Below are positions 14,288 to 27,262 of a stretch of 64,000 nucleotides of DNA, piece by piece. The position numbers and the translations under genes are program-made. Numbering within the stretch: position 1 is the stretch's first letter; each line of letters begins with the position of its first letter. Origin of the DNA: Ceraceosorus guamensis (Eukaryota; Basidiomycota; Exobasidiomycetes; Ceraceosorales; Ceraceosoraceae); assembly GCF_003144195.1 (NCBI RefSeq), contig NW_020290046.1, forward strand, positions 79,007-143,006, written 5' to 3'. The notes under the pieces are model-generated. The model saw only the letters and a list, made by a program, of their open reading frames with translations, ran no database searches and was not told the origin of the DNA.

Positions 14288-15707
14288 TCAACTCGCGCCC
14301 GACGCCCACTTTTCGTCTCCTCCATCTGCACCCCACCAGCCAGCTCGCAAGGCGAGGCAGATGGACCTCAAAGCCGGATTCTGTCCAAGGACCGCCTCCA
14401 CCTTGTCGATCTCCTCACCGACGACACCGTCCAGGTGATGCATGATGCCGATGGTGTAGTGGAAGGAACGAGTGACGTCTTTGAGGTAATGGACGGCGTA
14501 CCGCTTCGTAGCCTCGTCTGACGGTCTTTGAGCAAGTATGGACAAGAGACGTCGATTGGGAGGGACCGTCTCTGGACTGGACAAAGTGCTGGGTCTGCTT
14601 GGCGGTGACGTCTTGCGAACGTTCGATGCGCTGTTTACGGGGGAAATGCCCGGCCTTGGAAGATGGGCGGGTGTGGAAGGAGGGGCGTGCGTTCGCTCCT
14701 GCGACTGGTCCAAATCAGAGGCAGAAGCGCGAATGCCATGTATGAGGGGAAAGCTGAACTTCCCTTCCGTAAGATCCTCCGCAAAACCCTTGTTGGAAGC
14801 GTACGCTGCGGATTGCAGATTCATGTAATCGTCCCTGATCTGAAAGAGCAGTCCGATGAGGTTGACAAGCGGCAAGAGATCAGGAGCGCTGTGCTGGGCG
14901 TTTGTTGCGCTCTCTGAGTCTGCGTACAGGCCACTATGTGCCATCATGAGCTTTGCAGCGATGCGAAGCAGACCGCCAGTCTTGTTGTTGACCATATCTA
15001 CGTACTCCTCCTCTGTTGGACAGATCAAAGCGTCTCGCCAAAAAAGGTCCAACCCTTGTCCTCGATGCAGATTCATCAGCTCATCATTGACGAGCCTTTC
15101 CACGCTGACGCGCGAGGATGAAGGTGTGCCCATGGAGAAGATCAAACTGAAAGCTTGAAAGTAGACGTAATTGGCCGTGTTGATCGTCTGAGGTACTCCG
15201 TAGATTTTGTGCGCTACGGGAATTCCTCTTCTCAAGTCCGAATTGTCCTCCACATCATCCATGCTGCCGCAGCGAGAAAGTTGAGAACTTGATGAGCCTA
15301 CGAGATGCAGATCGCAATGTACAAGGCCGCCAGGTGAGCGCTGCGACTGCCTGTGCAACTCACAGAAGACTGGCCGTGTGCAGCCTGCCCACCACATCCT
15401 TCACTATACCCAGCTTCTCCTCCGGCAGTCTCAGCCAGCAATTGAAAGCATCGATGAGTTTTCCGCGTATCTCCTTGCCGGGATTGGAGGCCAGGTAGGA
15501 GAAGGGCTCCAAGAGGACACGTTCTTGAACGGCGGACCAAGTCGGGTCGAGCGACAGGTGCGAGCGTATGTTGGTGTAGAACGCATTGAAGGCGGAAGGC
15601 GCAAGAGTGGGAGCGGATGTGCTGGGTCGAGGGTCTGAAGGGAGAGCTGAAGATTTCGAGGCTTCTTGAGAGCTCTGCGATTGGTCAAGAGAGTCCGAGA
15701 AGGGCAT
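14288..15707 (-). CDS. Geranylgeranyl diphosphate synthase
   Basis: Exons 15707-15364 and 15263-14288, joined across a 100-base intron, encode about 439 residues. The join creates [15 protein letters not shown], the first aspartate-rich motif (DDxxD) at about residues 117-121. The second motif, QIRDDYMNL, is near residue 257. [16 protein letters not shown] is the substrate-binding region typical of trans-prenyltransferases, and [13 protein letters not shown] is conserved in GGPP synthases. The enzyme condenses isopentenyl diphosphate with allylic diphosphates to make GGPP for protein prenylation, carotenoids, ubiquinone or dolichol. A Pro/Ser-rich insert of about 55 residues lies between HGIRAS and LLSILAQRP; similar inserts occur in some fungal enzymes. 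The start is the first ATG in the frame. It is a single gene, not part of an evident terpene cluster. Confidence 0.93.
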
Positions 15708-17668
15708 GTTCGCGCGTGCTCGATTCGAATGGACGTGCTAGGTTGATCCGCGCCCCGCTTTGCTGGCGAGGAGCTTACAAGAAGGGTGTTGTATGGGCCG
15801 GATGAGCCAATGAAGCAGAAGTTGCAGAAAGTGCAGCCTATATCTATGCAGTTTCCTCTTGGATGTGCGCAGCTTCGAAAGCTTGGGATATACGGCAATG
15901 ATGAGCTGGCGTGGCGTGTAGCTCTGTAGCCAGAGACCTAAAGAGGCGCCTCTAACGCTCTTGTCGATTCATGCAGCGGTACACCCAGATGAACGCCGAA
16001 GCGCTCGTGGTGACCTTGCCGTGTTTGATGGAGTGTCGATGATGTCAGCGCTGCGCATACGAGCTTGGTCACCTCGTTGGGGGGGAAGGGCGGGGGAGCC
16101 AGTCGGTAAAATATCTAAATGGTCCTCAAACCTGATTGAATACACGTGATTATCGAGAGTGAGACTGGGCGAGTGACGAGAGACTGAATAGGGTGGTATA
16201 GCGCAAGTGTGCGGATTATCCCCTTTTTCGCTGGTCACAGTACCGTAGCAGCAATTGTGCAGCTAGTGTATAGCCCCGAGTGAAATGAGCTTCGCACTCG
16301 AAGCCTGCCGCTGCATGCAGATTTGGGGGATGGACTTGAATTGAGACCGCGGAAAGGAGTCGTGAGAGGCGAGCGTGGCGCAATGGCAAGTGGTGAAGGT
16401 GTCGAGTTGCCAGTGTGAGAGCACAAATACTCGCCATGAAAGAGGTCGACGGAGGTGGATCGACCAATCCATCAATCAAAGCAGCCGAGCAGATGAAGAG
16501 AAAAGAAAGCGCAGCAGCAGCAGCACAGGCATTCGCATGCAGTTGCGAGTTCTCCACTTGCTTCCTGCAGCAGACACACTCACCACTCGTGACTGTACTG
16601 AGCCATGCGCGTCCAAGGCGCGGTCGTGTGGTCGATCATGTCGCTCACACTCGTGACTTCGGTGTCTCTCACTTACAGGGGTACGCGAGGCTTGGCTTGA
16701 GCGCGTGGCTATACCGTCGCGTCACAAGTAGTAGTCACAATAGCGACAATCGTGATTCACAATGGCGAATACAAAATGACGACATGAGTGCACTTCGACT
16801 GTGTGAGTCAAGCTGCATGCAACAGACCATCCAAAAGGGTAAATGAAATGCTCAGCCGTCCATCGGATTCACAGTACAATCAAAATCCTCTCCTTGGAAT
16901 GCTGGTGAGTCGGAAAATTTGCGAGTGTGAAGTGAAGAGTGCATGCGATGCAAAGCCTCGGCCTCTCACGGCAGCAGATGACGTTGTGGTTCGCGAACAT
17001 CCAATGCATGCGAGTTGTGAATACAAGGAGATGCGAAAAGGATTGGCCGAGCGGATCATCAACAGCTCATATAACTTGTCGTTCCATCGTGCCTCCGCAC
17101 ATCATGCAGCGATTCGTGAACGACAGCTAGGCTTCCGCGCTGCTGCTAGAGCGATAGCCTGGATCGTCGCTGCCGTTGCCTAGTAGCAGATTGGTTTGCA
17201 GAGGTGCGATGCAAAGATATGGCAAGGCCCCTCTCCTGCTTTCGTCATTTGAGCCATGAGCAGACGAGCCGTTCACGGACCAGCTTCCTCTCCCTTGCCA
17301 TGTGGTTCTGCTCGATGCCACGACTAGCCCATGTATGCGCGCCCTTGGATTTTGTATTCCCCTGCCAGCATCCGTGTTGCATTAGATGAGAGCGCCTGCG
17401 GGACATCAAGTCGGGATGTCTGATTCGGAGCCTGGACAGGTCGAGATCGCGTAGACCGCCTTCAAGCCCAAGACTCTAGATCATTTGCGTTGGCAAGCAG
17501 AGATCGCCTAGTGCCAATGTGCTGTGATAACACAAGCCACAGCACCCTCATCGCCCAGCTAGCCCAGTCAGCACGGCCTATATTCCCGAAGCACGTCTTG
17601 CTGGCGCTGTCGGGCTGATGCGTCCCCCTTTCCTCGACATCGCTATAATGATGACCTTCGACGAGCAT
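15708..17668. other. Gene-free spacer of about 2 kb
   Basis: Between GGPP synthase and VPS37, both on the minus strand. Short ORFs on both strands have no family resemblance. It contains GTGATTC/GTCACAA-type words around 16720-16765. No RNA gene could be supported. Confidence 0.5.
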
Positions 17669-18307
17669 TCATTCGTCCCTCCACACCACGGTACCTCTGG
17701 TCCAGCGCTCTGCAACAATGTTCTGACGATGATAGGTAGCTCTAAGCTGTCGGTATCTCCTGACAAAAGCAGTCCCTGGATCTTCGTTTCTGTTCGCAGG
17801 CGTGAGAGTCGTCGAGCTCAAAGAGGCGTCCAGAGCAGCGTCGAGAGGCAGGCCTTCCACAAATGCGCCCGCCAGCGATTCCGATTCGTCGTGCAGTTTG
17901 GAAGTGGATTGGGTGAGGAGGGCCAAGAGAGATGAAGGTGCAAACCTCTTGTAAGCTTCCCTTTGCCTCCTTTCCAGCTCTGGCCATTCCAACTCCAGCT
18001 TTCTAGCCTCATCAAAGTACTCTTTGGTTTCTCTTCTCAATCCTTCGAGCTCGGGTTTTAACTGCATGTTGATCTCAGCCAACTCTTCAGCTCGACGAAG
18101 CAAGGCTTCTTCTTCTTGCTGCGCAGCTTTGAGAGCTGGAACGTTGCGCGCTACCCAGCTATGAAACGCATCGTCATTGGATTGACCATTGTGCGTGGAG
18201 CCTAGCAATTGTTGCAGCTCAGCGCGACTCAGGTGACTGATGTCTGGCAATTGTGAATCGGCTGGTATGGATGGTCCGGCCACGACGTGCGGAGCTGAGC
18301 TGGACAT
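17669..18307 (-). CDS. VPS37: ESCRT-I subunit VPS37 (Mod(r) domain)
   Basis: The conservative model starts at the ATG at 18307 (MSSSAPHVVAGPSIPADSQL) and gives 212 residues. The body is the Mod(r) domain: a long charged coiled coil (HSWVARNVPALKAAQQEEEA, RRAEELAEINMQLKPELEGL) followed by KEYFDEARKLELEWPELERR and a C-terminal hairpin with FVRRYRQLRATYHRQNIVAE. VPS37 assembles with VPS23, VPS28 and MVB12 into ESCRT-I, which sorts ubiquitinated cargo at endosomes. The frame stays open upstream to about 18390, where a CTGAC followed by TTCGCAG looks like an intron end. A short spliced 5' exon beyond the microsatellite is therefore possible, and the true N-terminus may be 25 or more residues longer. 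Confidence 0.85.
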   Translation of the reverse strand: MSSSAPHVVAGPSIPADSQLPDISHLSRAELQQLLGSTHNGQSNDDAFHSWVARNVPALKAAQQEEEALLRRAEELAEINMQLKPELEGLRRETKEYFDEARKLELEWPELERRQREAYKRFAPSSLLALLTQSTSKLHDESESLAGAFVEGLPLDAALDASLSSTTLTPANRNEDPGTAFVRRYRQLRATYHRQNIVAERWTRGTVVWRDE

Positions 18308-18429
18308 GCTGCGATTTGGACCAAGAGGCTGCCGTTGGGTTGGTTGCTCGCTCGCCGGATGTCGGATCGGTGCGTGCACGATTGGTGGTGCTGCGAAGAG
18401 TCAGAGCGGGGGAGGGGGCGTCACCGCGA

Positions 18430-18561
<132 letters not shown>

Positions 18562-18902
18562 AAGAGCAAGGAGGAGGATTGATCCAAGACGAGGCAGCAC
18601 CGTGCCTTCGATCGAGGCGCGACGTCGATCACAAAACGTGACTTCATTGCGCCTGCAATCGCTCCGACTTGACTTGAACACTCTCGACTGTTGACTCAAA
18701 CTTGATTTGATATTCGCAAAACAAGATTAGACTGCATTTGATTCACAATTGAAGCTCAGCCAAGCCACACCCAAATTCACACAATAATTGCTCGCGTTTT
18801 GTTCCGTCATGTGATGCATGCTGCATGGCCACGCAAAATGCTGTGCTGCTTGCTGATGCTCGCGGCGCAGCGCTGAGACGGGGATGATGTGCCGAGCGCG
18901 AC

Positions 18903-18930
18903 TGACGACTCACGACTCACGACTCACGAC
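18903..18930. repeat. Tandem CGACTCA units
   Basis: Consecutive copies of a 10-base GACTCAC-GA type unit stand in the spacer upstream of the DUF2015 gene. The same words recur singly in most spacers of the window. Confidence 0.7.
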
Positions 18931-19191
18931 TGATCGTGACTCATGGACTCTCCGCTCGCAGCAGGGCGACAATTCACCTTCTTCTTTCGCCACCTTCATC
19001 GCTAGGTACTCGCGATTGCCCCATTGCCAGAAGTGCAAGATCTACGCGAGGATCGATAGCCTTCCGGGAGCATTTTGCCCCCGACAAAGATTTCAGCTCG
19101 AGGCGGAAGGCCACATCGAGCATGCGCACAGACTAGCCGATCGGAAGCCATCGTCACTACCAACGCACAGAGGCCAGACAGATCATCAATC

Positions 19192-19963
19192 ATGCTGTAC
19201 ACTTTCATCTACTCCCTTGTACTAGTGACGCTGATAGTGGGTGAGTATGATGCTCCCCCCTTCGTCTCGTGTAGGGATGCCTTGGCTGATGGGATTTCAC
19301 TCGCGCGCCCTTGCCTTGCATCTTCAGTGGCGTACATCAAACGAGCCTCGCTCCTGATCCATCTTCCCGAAGACTGGGTGGACAGACTTCCCTCTTTGCT
19401 CCAAGCACCTCGTCCCTCTCCCATATCTGGCGGCTATTCGAGATTATCGGATTGGAGCGCTCAAGTCAGGAGCGGTCTGAGCAGCAACAGGTTCGACTTG
19501 GAACAGAATGTCAGGGATCAAGATTCTAGGAGCGGGCTGGACGAGGTGGACGCGGCAGAGGTCAGAGCAGTCATGGCTACGCGTGGATTGGTGAGTGTGT
19601 CATTCGGAACAAGAGCTACTCAAGACTGCGCGGCGATTCGCATCGAGTCTCTGAAGCGCACCCGAAGAAAAAGCTCTGCGGGCAAAGCTAGGGCACGAGC
19701 ATTATATCGGCATGGAGACCGATACAATCAGCTCTGCTCATACCACCACATCTCCACGCTGGTCATCTCTCCACACGCGGGGCAAATCGATCGTCGCGTT
19801 GCGTGAGCCTTTGCTCATGCTCTTTATATCGCCTCTCCTTCGGCAGACATTCGACCGAGCTCGACTCTACTTGCACGAAGAACGTATGAGGGCAAACGGC
19901 ATCGATCCCAAAACGGGTCTCAGCTTGGACGCCAAGAGCGTCACCTTTTCCAACTTGAGGTAG
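19192..19963 (+). CDS. DUF2015 (UPF0357) family small membrane protein
   Basis: Exons 19192-19240, 19328-19590 and 19847-19963 give 142 residues. The N-terminus (MLYTFIYSLVLVTLIVVAYI) is a single hydrophobic anchor or uncleaved signal. The C-terminal half carries the conserved family block: GLDEVDAAEVRAVMATRGLT, FDRARLYLHEERMRANGIDP, then AKSVTFS close to the end. This matches the fungal DUF2015 family (yeast YCL012C type), whose role is unknown. The third exon joins in phase 0 after an unusually long 256-base intron. Splicing at CGGCAG is supported by the family sequence on both sides. It is convergent with the Rho GEF gene. Confidence 0.85.
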
Positions 19964-20489
19964 CCAGCCCTTTGGAAGACTACGCGCCAAGAAGCATGCG
20001 TTAAGCTTTCCATTCTCTCCAGATGGTAGGGAGACACGAGCATTGTTGCAAAGTAGCCCACAGAAGCTTTAGGTAGCGCTTGCAGGCTCATGTCACGAAA
20101 CAATCATCCAGTCATCTTTCTCCTTTGCCCTCGAGGTACGCTCGAGGCATGCGAGCGCTCTAGTGCTTTGCCTGATCACACCAGCGCCCGCAGAAAAGGT
20201 AGGCTCGTGGCTAGCTCAGTCGAAGCGCAGAGTGCCAATGACGTTTCATTCGATCAAGTACAAAGGGTGTCACACACAAACACCTGGGTCGCCAGAGGTC
20301 AAGTTGATGATTACAAGGGGGTACCACTGATCTCTCAGAGATGCAAGTGAGTCGCATGGTCGTGAAAGTGTTCGTTGTGCACTGTGCACTAAGCACCCTA
20401 GCAAGGACGCGTGATGCATTGAAGCAGTGAGCAATATCCTCGTGAAAAGTGAGTCTTTTGGGTTAGTCTGAAGGCACCTCCGACCGGTC
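19964..20489. other. Tail-to-tail spacer, DUF2015 gene / Rho GEF
   Basis: Only 3' regions. No supported gene. Confidence 0.5.
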
Positions 20490-23400
20490 TCATCCTTCGA
20501 CGTCATGGGTTGTGGAGGAAGAGTCGCGTATTTCGACGAAAAGATCGCGCTCGGCCCAGCCGAGCGTTCCATCGGCACCGCGTCCGAAAGCCAATACTGC
20601 TTCGTCGCTCTTATCAAAAGACAAGACCGCGATATTGTCCCCAGGGGCAAAAGCGAGCCATGGCCAGCCTAACCTGCCCGCAGGATCCCTCAAAGGACTT
20701 TCGGCTTGAGCTGTGAGTAACGCGATCACCCGCATCTTGTGACGATTCTGGGGCATGGGCCGAGCTCGACTTTCCTCAACGGAGGGTGGCATGTCTTCCG
20801 CCTTGGGTTCGTCGGGCAGCGGCTTCGTCGTCTGCGCTGGCGAAAGATCGTACGGCTCCAACTGAGGGCCTCCTTCTGCTGGAGGACTGAGAAAAGGCAG
20901 AGAATTGGCATCCCCAGAGAGAACGAACCAAGAATCTCGAGAAGAGCTTCCGCTCTTGAAGGTCAACGACAGAGCCGGGGGTTGATCGGCCACGCGAGCA
21001 TGATCGGCAGTGCGAGAGGCGGCCGCTAACGCACTCGCACCAGACGGAAGTGGTGGCACTTTCTCGCCCGTTGGCGAGTGTTCGCGACTGAAATTGCCAC
21101 TGAGGCTTCGCATCAGACCTGCAACACCACTAGGCCGCCTGCCGCTTGTGCCCGGAGGTGCGAGTAGAGCCGGTCCTGACGGGCGCGATGAAGTTGCGAG
21201 CTGAGGGTCGTAGCTGGTGATTTGCCTGCCATCGTCTGCTGCAGCTATGACGCGGTCTTGCGGCTGCGCAGGCTCTTGAAGGGATGCTTGGTCTCGGTTG
21301 GCGATGACCAGAGTCTCGGCGAGGGAAGCTGCCTCCTCGTGAGCGTGCCAAAACACTCGAACAGTCTGCACGTGTCTAAGCGTTAAATCTTGTGTTCCAG
21401 GATGAATCGCCAGCTCGTTCGAGGCGTAGGCATGCTCTGACCAATAAGCCAAACGCGCTCTTTTTGCTTGTAGATGATGCGTCGCTTGAAGCCGAGCAAA
21501 AGCTTGCACGCCAATATCCAAAAGCGTTTGCACTCCGTAAATGAATTGAGGCAGCTCATCGAGCAGCTGTGCGTGCAGAGCCACAAATGCATTGGCGCTG
21601 TCGACAAGCTTCTTGTCTGGAATCTTGTCCGATTTTGCCAAGGCTGCGCGATATCGCTGGTAATCCGACTCTCGTTCATCCCGTTTCGCAAGAACTGCAA
21701 TCGGATTGTCGAACATTTGCTCAATGCGCTGCGTCATTGGCAGAATGGTGGAGCGAATGTCGTTGTCCATTTGACGCCATGGCCCATTCACCAGTCCTCT
21801 AAGCATCTCGCAGGCCGCGCTCTGCCTAGTGTCGGGAGTTTCAGCCCCGGCTTCCTCCTGGATTGCGGCTGCATCTAGACCCAGTCGATAGACCGAACCG
21901 ATTTGGAACGTCAAGGCGATCTCCGACTCGTAGGCATTCTTCTGTGCGCGCGACCAATCCAGGCAATGCCGCGTGAAGCGATGCACGTTGCGTCTAAGAG
22001 TGTGCAACTGAGCGGACAGCCGCACATAGTCATCTGTGATTGGCTCGATCGAGGGGCCAACCAATACATGCTTGGCTTTGTCGCTTTTTCGCTTTGGCCG
22101 TTTAGTCGAGCTTGCGGTCCTCTGCATATTCGGAGCGCTTTTGCCGGTGAGAATGTTCTCGACGAGGTCTTTGCGCTTCTTCACCTCGTTGATATTGTCC
22201 GCGACCTGCTGTATCTCCATCAGAGCGGCTCTCAAGTTCGGCTCGTCAGGATGGCTAGCTGGCGTGCTTGTGAGGATCTGTTGGATGAGTAGGGGATACT
22301 TGAGCACTCGCTGAACCGGCTTGATCAAGAGTGAAGCAAGGTCCCAAGCGTTCGTACTGCGCATAAAAGGGTCTCGCGATGAGCCGGATAGGTCGACTGC
22401 AGAATGCGGGGAGAGTGACTGTCACACTTACTGGACCCTTGCCGCCTCTGTACACTCTTTCAAGAAGACTGAAGCCTTGCTGGAGCTGAGCGTAAGCTCT
22501 TGTAGCCTGCTGATGGACGCCTCGTGCCGAGAGCAGTATGCCGAGTAGATGGACTCGATGCGAGGCATCTAAGATGATGGGACGTGAAATCGGTAAGGGT
22601 GCTGCCTGCGATATGTTCCATGCCGGGTCGCAACTTACCATTTTCAGGAAGAATTGTCCAATCTGATCGTCTTGAACATCTTCCGACTCGGTCAGTGGGG
22701 CAGAAGCACTGGCAGCCATGGTACCCTTGGCGCCCTGAAGCTGGGCCACCATCTCGTCCGCGAACGCTGCGCACTGTTCCAGATGAGCGAAGATGATGCG
22801 AATGTCGATCGGGCTCAGAGGCGCGTCAGCGGCTCCTACTGTAGACGTGCTCAGGAAGCTGCTGCCGCTTGCGGCACTCAGAGGACCGCCCGTCAACACC
22901 GAGACAGCTGGGCGTCCAGGGATCGGAGGCGTGTCGGAAGGACTGCCCATTAGCGTCACAGATGACCCCGTCTTGGTCAGCGCGTTGCTGGTGCCAGAGG
23001 TGGCGACACTCGAGACTGATGGCGGTGCCGACGTCCCCAAGAGCATGGGTGGGGTAGCCGGCAGAGGCGGTGGTGGGGGGTGCGTATCGGAAGTGTTCGA
23101 GGTTTGCGAGGAGACCGTGTACACTGAAGACCTGTGACTTGGATTGCTAGAGTGGACGGACGAGCGCGAATTCGTCGTAGCTCCGCCAGTGGTGCTGACA
23201 GAGTGGTGAGAGTAGTTCGATGCGCGTGCCGCATCTCCAGCTGAGGTCGAGACCATTCTCTGTGTTCCCACTGCCGGCGACGCGACATTCGATGCAGACT
23301 TCTGCGGAAGGAACACAGAGGAAGAGGATGCGGACACAGGGGTCGAAAACATGCTACCAGGTGATTGGACTGGTGTGACTCCAGAAGGTGAAGGCACACC

Positions 23401-26400
23401 GCACCGAGCCCGCGCTCGTGCCAGATAGATGTCGCGCACCACTGCAAGGTCAGACGCGTAGCTCTTCTCGGTTTCCACAAGCTCCGAGATGACGTTCCGG
23501 CGTCGGAGAAGGCGACGCAGCTCTGGCGAGAGCTCATCGCGCGGTGACAAGGGAGCGGACGATGTTTGCTCCATCGTCTGCGTGATCTGAGCGTCAGTGG
23601 TAGCGCTGCTGGGATATTGTCCAAGAGAGACTTCGCTGCCTTCAGAAGTCCGCCGGCGAAGCAGAGGCATGGAACTCTTAGCTTGGATGACTCCGCTCTC
23701 ACCATCCTCCTCTTGCGGGGAGTCGAAAACACGCCGAATTTGGGGACGGGAAGGCTCCGTGGGGCGCCGGGTGCGCAGACTCCGTCCGAAGAAGCTACCA
23801 GGACTAATTGTATCAGGCGTCACAGCACCGTCGGGCGAATCCTTGCTGCTGAAGGGCCATCTTTTGCTACTCTTCTTCTTGGCGCTAACAGTACCTACCT
23901 CGACCGTCAAGTCGCTGTCGCCGTGAGCTGACGAAGGCCGACTCGGACCGGGTTTTCGCTTGCTTCCAAGGACTTCGGAAGGTGAGACCTTGCGGAGTGT
24001 GCGCCAAGACGTTGACGAACCATCCTGAGAGCCTGGCGTAAGGCTGGTTTGTGAATGCTTCTCCAAGATGTTGGGTTGCGAGCTCGTATCAAGCCCATCG
24101 AGAAGTTCGACTGGTTCATCGATCGCCGCCTTTGCAGGCACTGGAGGCGCGACAGGCGACTCCACGGACGATCCGACAGAGAGTTGTGGCGATTGTTTCG
24201 ACAGTCGATGAGCACCTTTCTTTGGTGTGGGAGCTGGCTGCAGCTGCACGCCCTGGTGCCACGGAGGGAAGCCTGTCTGCGAGGAAGCAGGAGACCCGAC
24301 AGAGACTGCGCTGGCAGATGCGTGGTCAAACGCAACATCTTCACCTCTGGGCGAGAAGCCAAGGGCATCCAAAGTGGGAGCGAACGTCTCCAGACTGTTG
24401 CGTACAGGGCTGAGGGGAGCATCCTCGGCAGAGCAGCCATTACTTTCCGGTTCATCAGCCGCTGAGATCGCTGACCCTGACTCTGCATTCGCACCAAACT
24501 GATTCGATCCTGCGACTGCTCTCGCACGCAGAGCATTCTTCTGAGGAAGCGCCGGTCTGCGATTTTCACTCGGGCCCATGCCTGGCGAAGCCAGACGTGA
24601 AGCTGGCGCCGTGCTGCCGGAATGGGAAGTTCGAGACGATTGATCCTCAAGAGTCTCCGCTCTATTCAAAGGCAGGGGATGGCCAAGGACGGAGTGCAAA
24701 TGAGGAGTGTCTTGAGAGGTCTGTGACGAGCCCGGGGCATGCGAAGCACTGGTCGAGTCCTCTTCGGGCACAGGACTTGGAGCGTTGACGTGGTGACCCG
24801 ATCCGAAGCGGGGTCCGAGTGCGGGAAATGCACCGAGACGAGCGCGAATCGAAGACACCGAAGCACCGAGCGACGGCTCCGCTTGCCCCGTAGAAGGGAG
24901 AGGGTCATGGGTTTGACCCTGGGCGGGAGGCGCGGAGCTGTGCTGAGCCCTGCCGTTGAGTGCGGGCCGCAAGGCAGCTGCATTCTCGAACCGTGCAGCA
25001 AGAGCTGCAACGGCGCCTGGCATTTTGCTCGGACGAGTAGATGGGCTCGTCGAGGCTGGCGATATCGGCGAAGAAGGCTCGGCTTCGTGAAGGCTCAAGG
25101 TGGAAGAGCTGCCCTGCATCGGTAGCAGCTTTGTACGAGGTGAATCGAGGGTTCGCGTTGCAGACAATGGCGAGCGAGGTGTGGTCGGCGTGGTAGAGCT
25201 CGAGCGGCGTGGCAAAGATGGCCTTCCCGGCGTGTCCGAAAGCACGTCTTGCGTGTTTCGAAGGCTGCTGGTCCTCGGCAGCGGCGCAGCTATGCTTGCT
25301 GCCAAGCTGCGATAGCTACCAGCGCTTTCTCTGCGACTATGCCGTTTCGAATTTGATCGGCTTAATCTAGTCTCGCTTAATGAATCCTCCGAGATTGGTG
25401 ATTGCATCGGCGAGGCTCCCATCGACTGGGGACGCAATCTCGCATCGTTTCGGGGCGAGCCCTCCGCAGTGCCTGGTCGTCGTCCGCCAAGTTGAGGTCT
25501 TGGAGAGCCTCGGTCGCCCATGGACCCCGACCTCTCCCTAGCGCGCGGAGTCCTATCCAGAGCTTCGTTGCGAATCACAGCAGCTGGTGCTAACGCGGCG
25601 CTGCTCACAGCATGTGTTCCGTTACTTGTCATGCTCTCCTCTCCCCTCCCTGTTCGCGATCGATCCTGGAGTCGGAGAAAAGAGCTGTCTGCCGGGAAGA
25701 ACGGAGTAGCAGGCGAGGATCCTTCAGAAGGGTGAGATGCTGACAGCATTGCTTCCGAAGGACCAGCATCATACTCGTACGGCGTGTGCTCTTGCAGCCT
25801 TCCCAGGCTTCGCCTTGAAATGTGAGAATAAGCCTCGTCGGCGCCTACGAAGTAGAATGACATGAAGTGAGCTGGACAGTAGCTGCTTGACCCGCCTTAA
25901 AAAAGCAAGGCAATACTTACCGGCACCCCCTTCGATCTCGGCCCCGATGCTCTCTCGCGAGCGCGAGCTCGAGCTCTCGCTGCGAGCCAGCGATGCCGCA
26001 GCGCCAAAGGGGTGAGTCAAAGCACTCCCTGATTGCGGGGTGGAGCTACGTAGTCCATTTGTGGCTGGGCCCTGTACGCCTTCAGAGATATGATTTGCGT
26101 TTGCAAGCTGATCCGGCTGAGATTGCGAGTTGGCCATTGCGGGAACTGGAGGCGGTGGATACGTCGGCGCCGTGCGCGCCTCGGATTTCTGCTCTGCTTC
26201 AGGTGTAGTTGCTACTGCGATTTGCAGAGCTTCTGCTGCAGCCAATCTGGAGGTGCTTTGACTGGAGGACGATGCGCTCATACTAGACGACGGCGACCCC
26301 GAGTCGTCCAAATGGGTGCGCGTATCAGCCTGCGGAACACCGTTGGTGACTTTGGCCTTGCGCAACCCGAACAGGCGGGAGCGTAGTGTGCTCTTGATTG

Positions 26401-27262
26401 CTGAGGAGCCCGCCCCTGTGCCCTCATTTCCAGGGGAAGTCTCGACTACGTGGCCTGTGTGCCCGTGCAACACATCTGCAGATGCAGAGCTTGCAAGCGT
26501 CGCTGCCGCATCTGCCTGGCCACTTCGCAGACGGCCCTTGTCGCTATGCGCAAGGTCAAACATGCTGGCAGAGGCGGTCGGGATCCAGCGCGAGCCCGGG
26601 CTAGCGGGAATCGATGTCGCTCCTACGGACAGGGGCGAAGAGCGACTACTCGACGCAGGACCCTGTACTCGTTGAGGTCGCAATGATGGCACAGGAGGCA
26701 CCTCCTCTTCAGGCAAAGCTCTACTGATCGGGTCGGCGTCACCAGCAGATGCGACCCTTCTGCCGCGTGTGCTGGCTTTGCTGCTTGGGCGAGGTCCAGA
26801 TGCTCGAGTCGTCGATTCGTTTGGAATCTGCGGTTGATGATCGCCTGTGGCAGAGGACGGGGAGTCGCGATGGCTTTGTATGGACGAATTAGGCGAAGGC
26901 AAGTCCCCTGACGGCCAGCGTGACCCCTCGACGGACGCCACCGCGCTGCTAGCCAGAATCTTCGACCTGGAACTTTTTGTGCCCAGTGGCGTCGTTGGTG
27001 GCGAGGCGGGATTGCGATAGGGAGATCTTTGGCGTCCGTGGGAAGACCGGCGCCCGCTGCTATTGCTATAAATGGATGCTGCAGAGGGACGTCGAGTGCT
27101 GTATGGATGGGCAAGGGTCAGAGAGCTGCCACTCGCCTTTGTGAGATTGCCCGCGCTGAGGTCGTCCGCGCCTTTCGGAACATCATCCTGATCTATCTGA
27201 GCTTCCTCGCCAAATTTGCCGGCATGCTCGCGACTTGCAGCGAATGGGGGCGGCTTGCTCAT
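20490..27262 (-). CDS. Rho/Cdc42-type guanine nucleotide exchange factor with DH, BAR and SH3-like domains
   Basis: Exons 27262-25921, 25844-22639, 22568-22432 and 22356-20490 encode 2183 residues. The first ~1200 residues are Ser/Pro/Arg-rich and disordered. The DH domain starts near residue 1225 (VISELVETEKSYASDLAVVR). It is interrupted by about 160 low-complexity residues, then resumes (DIRIIFAHLEQCAAFADEMV, IGQFFLKMMPRIESIYSAYC, FLKECTEAARVHTNAWDLAS) and ends with the signature LLIKPVQRVLKYPLL. A BAR-like helical region follows (RLSAQLHTLRRNVHRFTRHC onward). An SH3-like segment closes the protein (RVIALLTAQAE, AFAPGDNIAVLSF, GTLGWAERDLFVEI). DH followed by BAR instead of PH is the Tuba/DNMBP and fission yeast Gef1 layout, used in Cdc42 activation and septation or polarity. 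All three splice joins fall inside or next to conserved DH sequence. Confidence 0.92.

Noticed and set aside
14288-15707. Possible terpene biosynthesis cluster around GGPP synthase
   Set aside because: The neighbours are a lipase and VPS37. No terpene cyclase or P450 is present.
16375-16430. Second tRNA-like A-box (TGGCGCAATGGCA)
   Set aside because: No B-box of the GGTTCGAnTCC type and no acceptor pairing.
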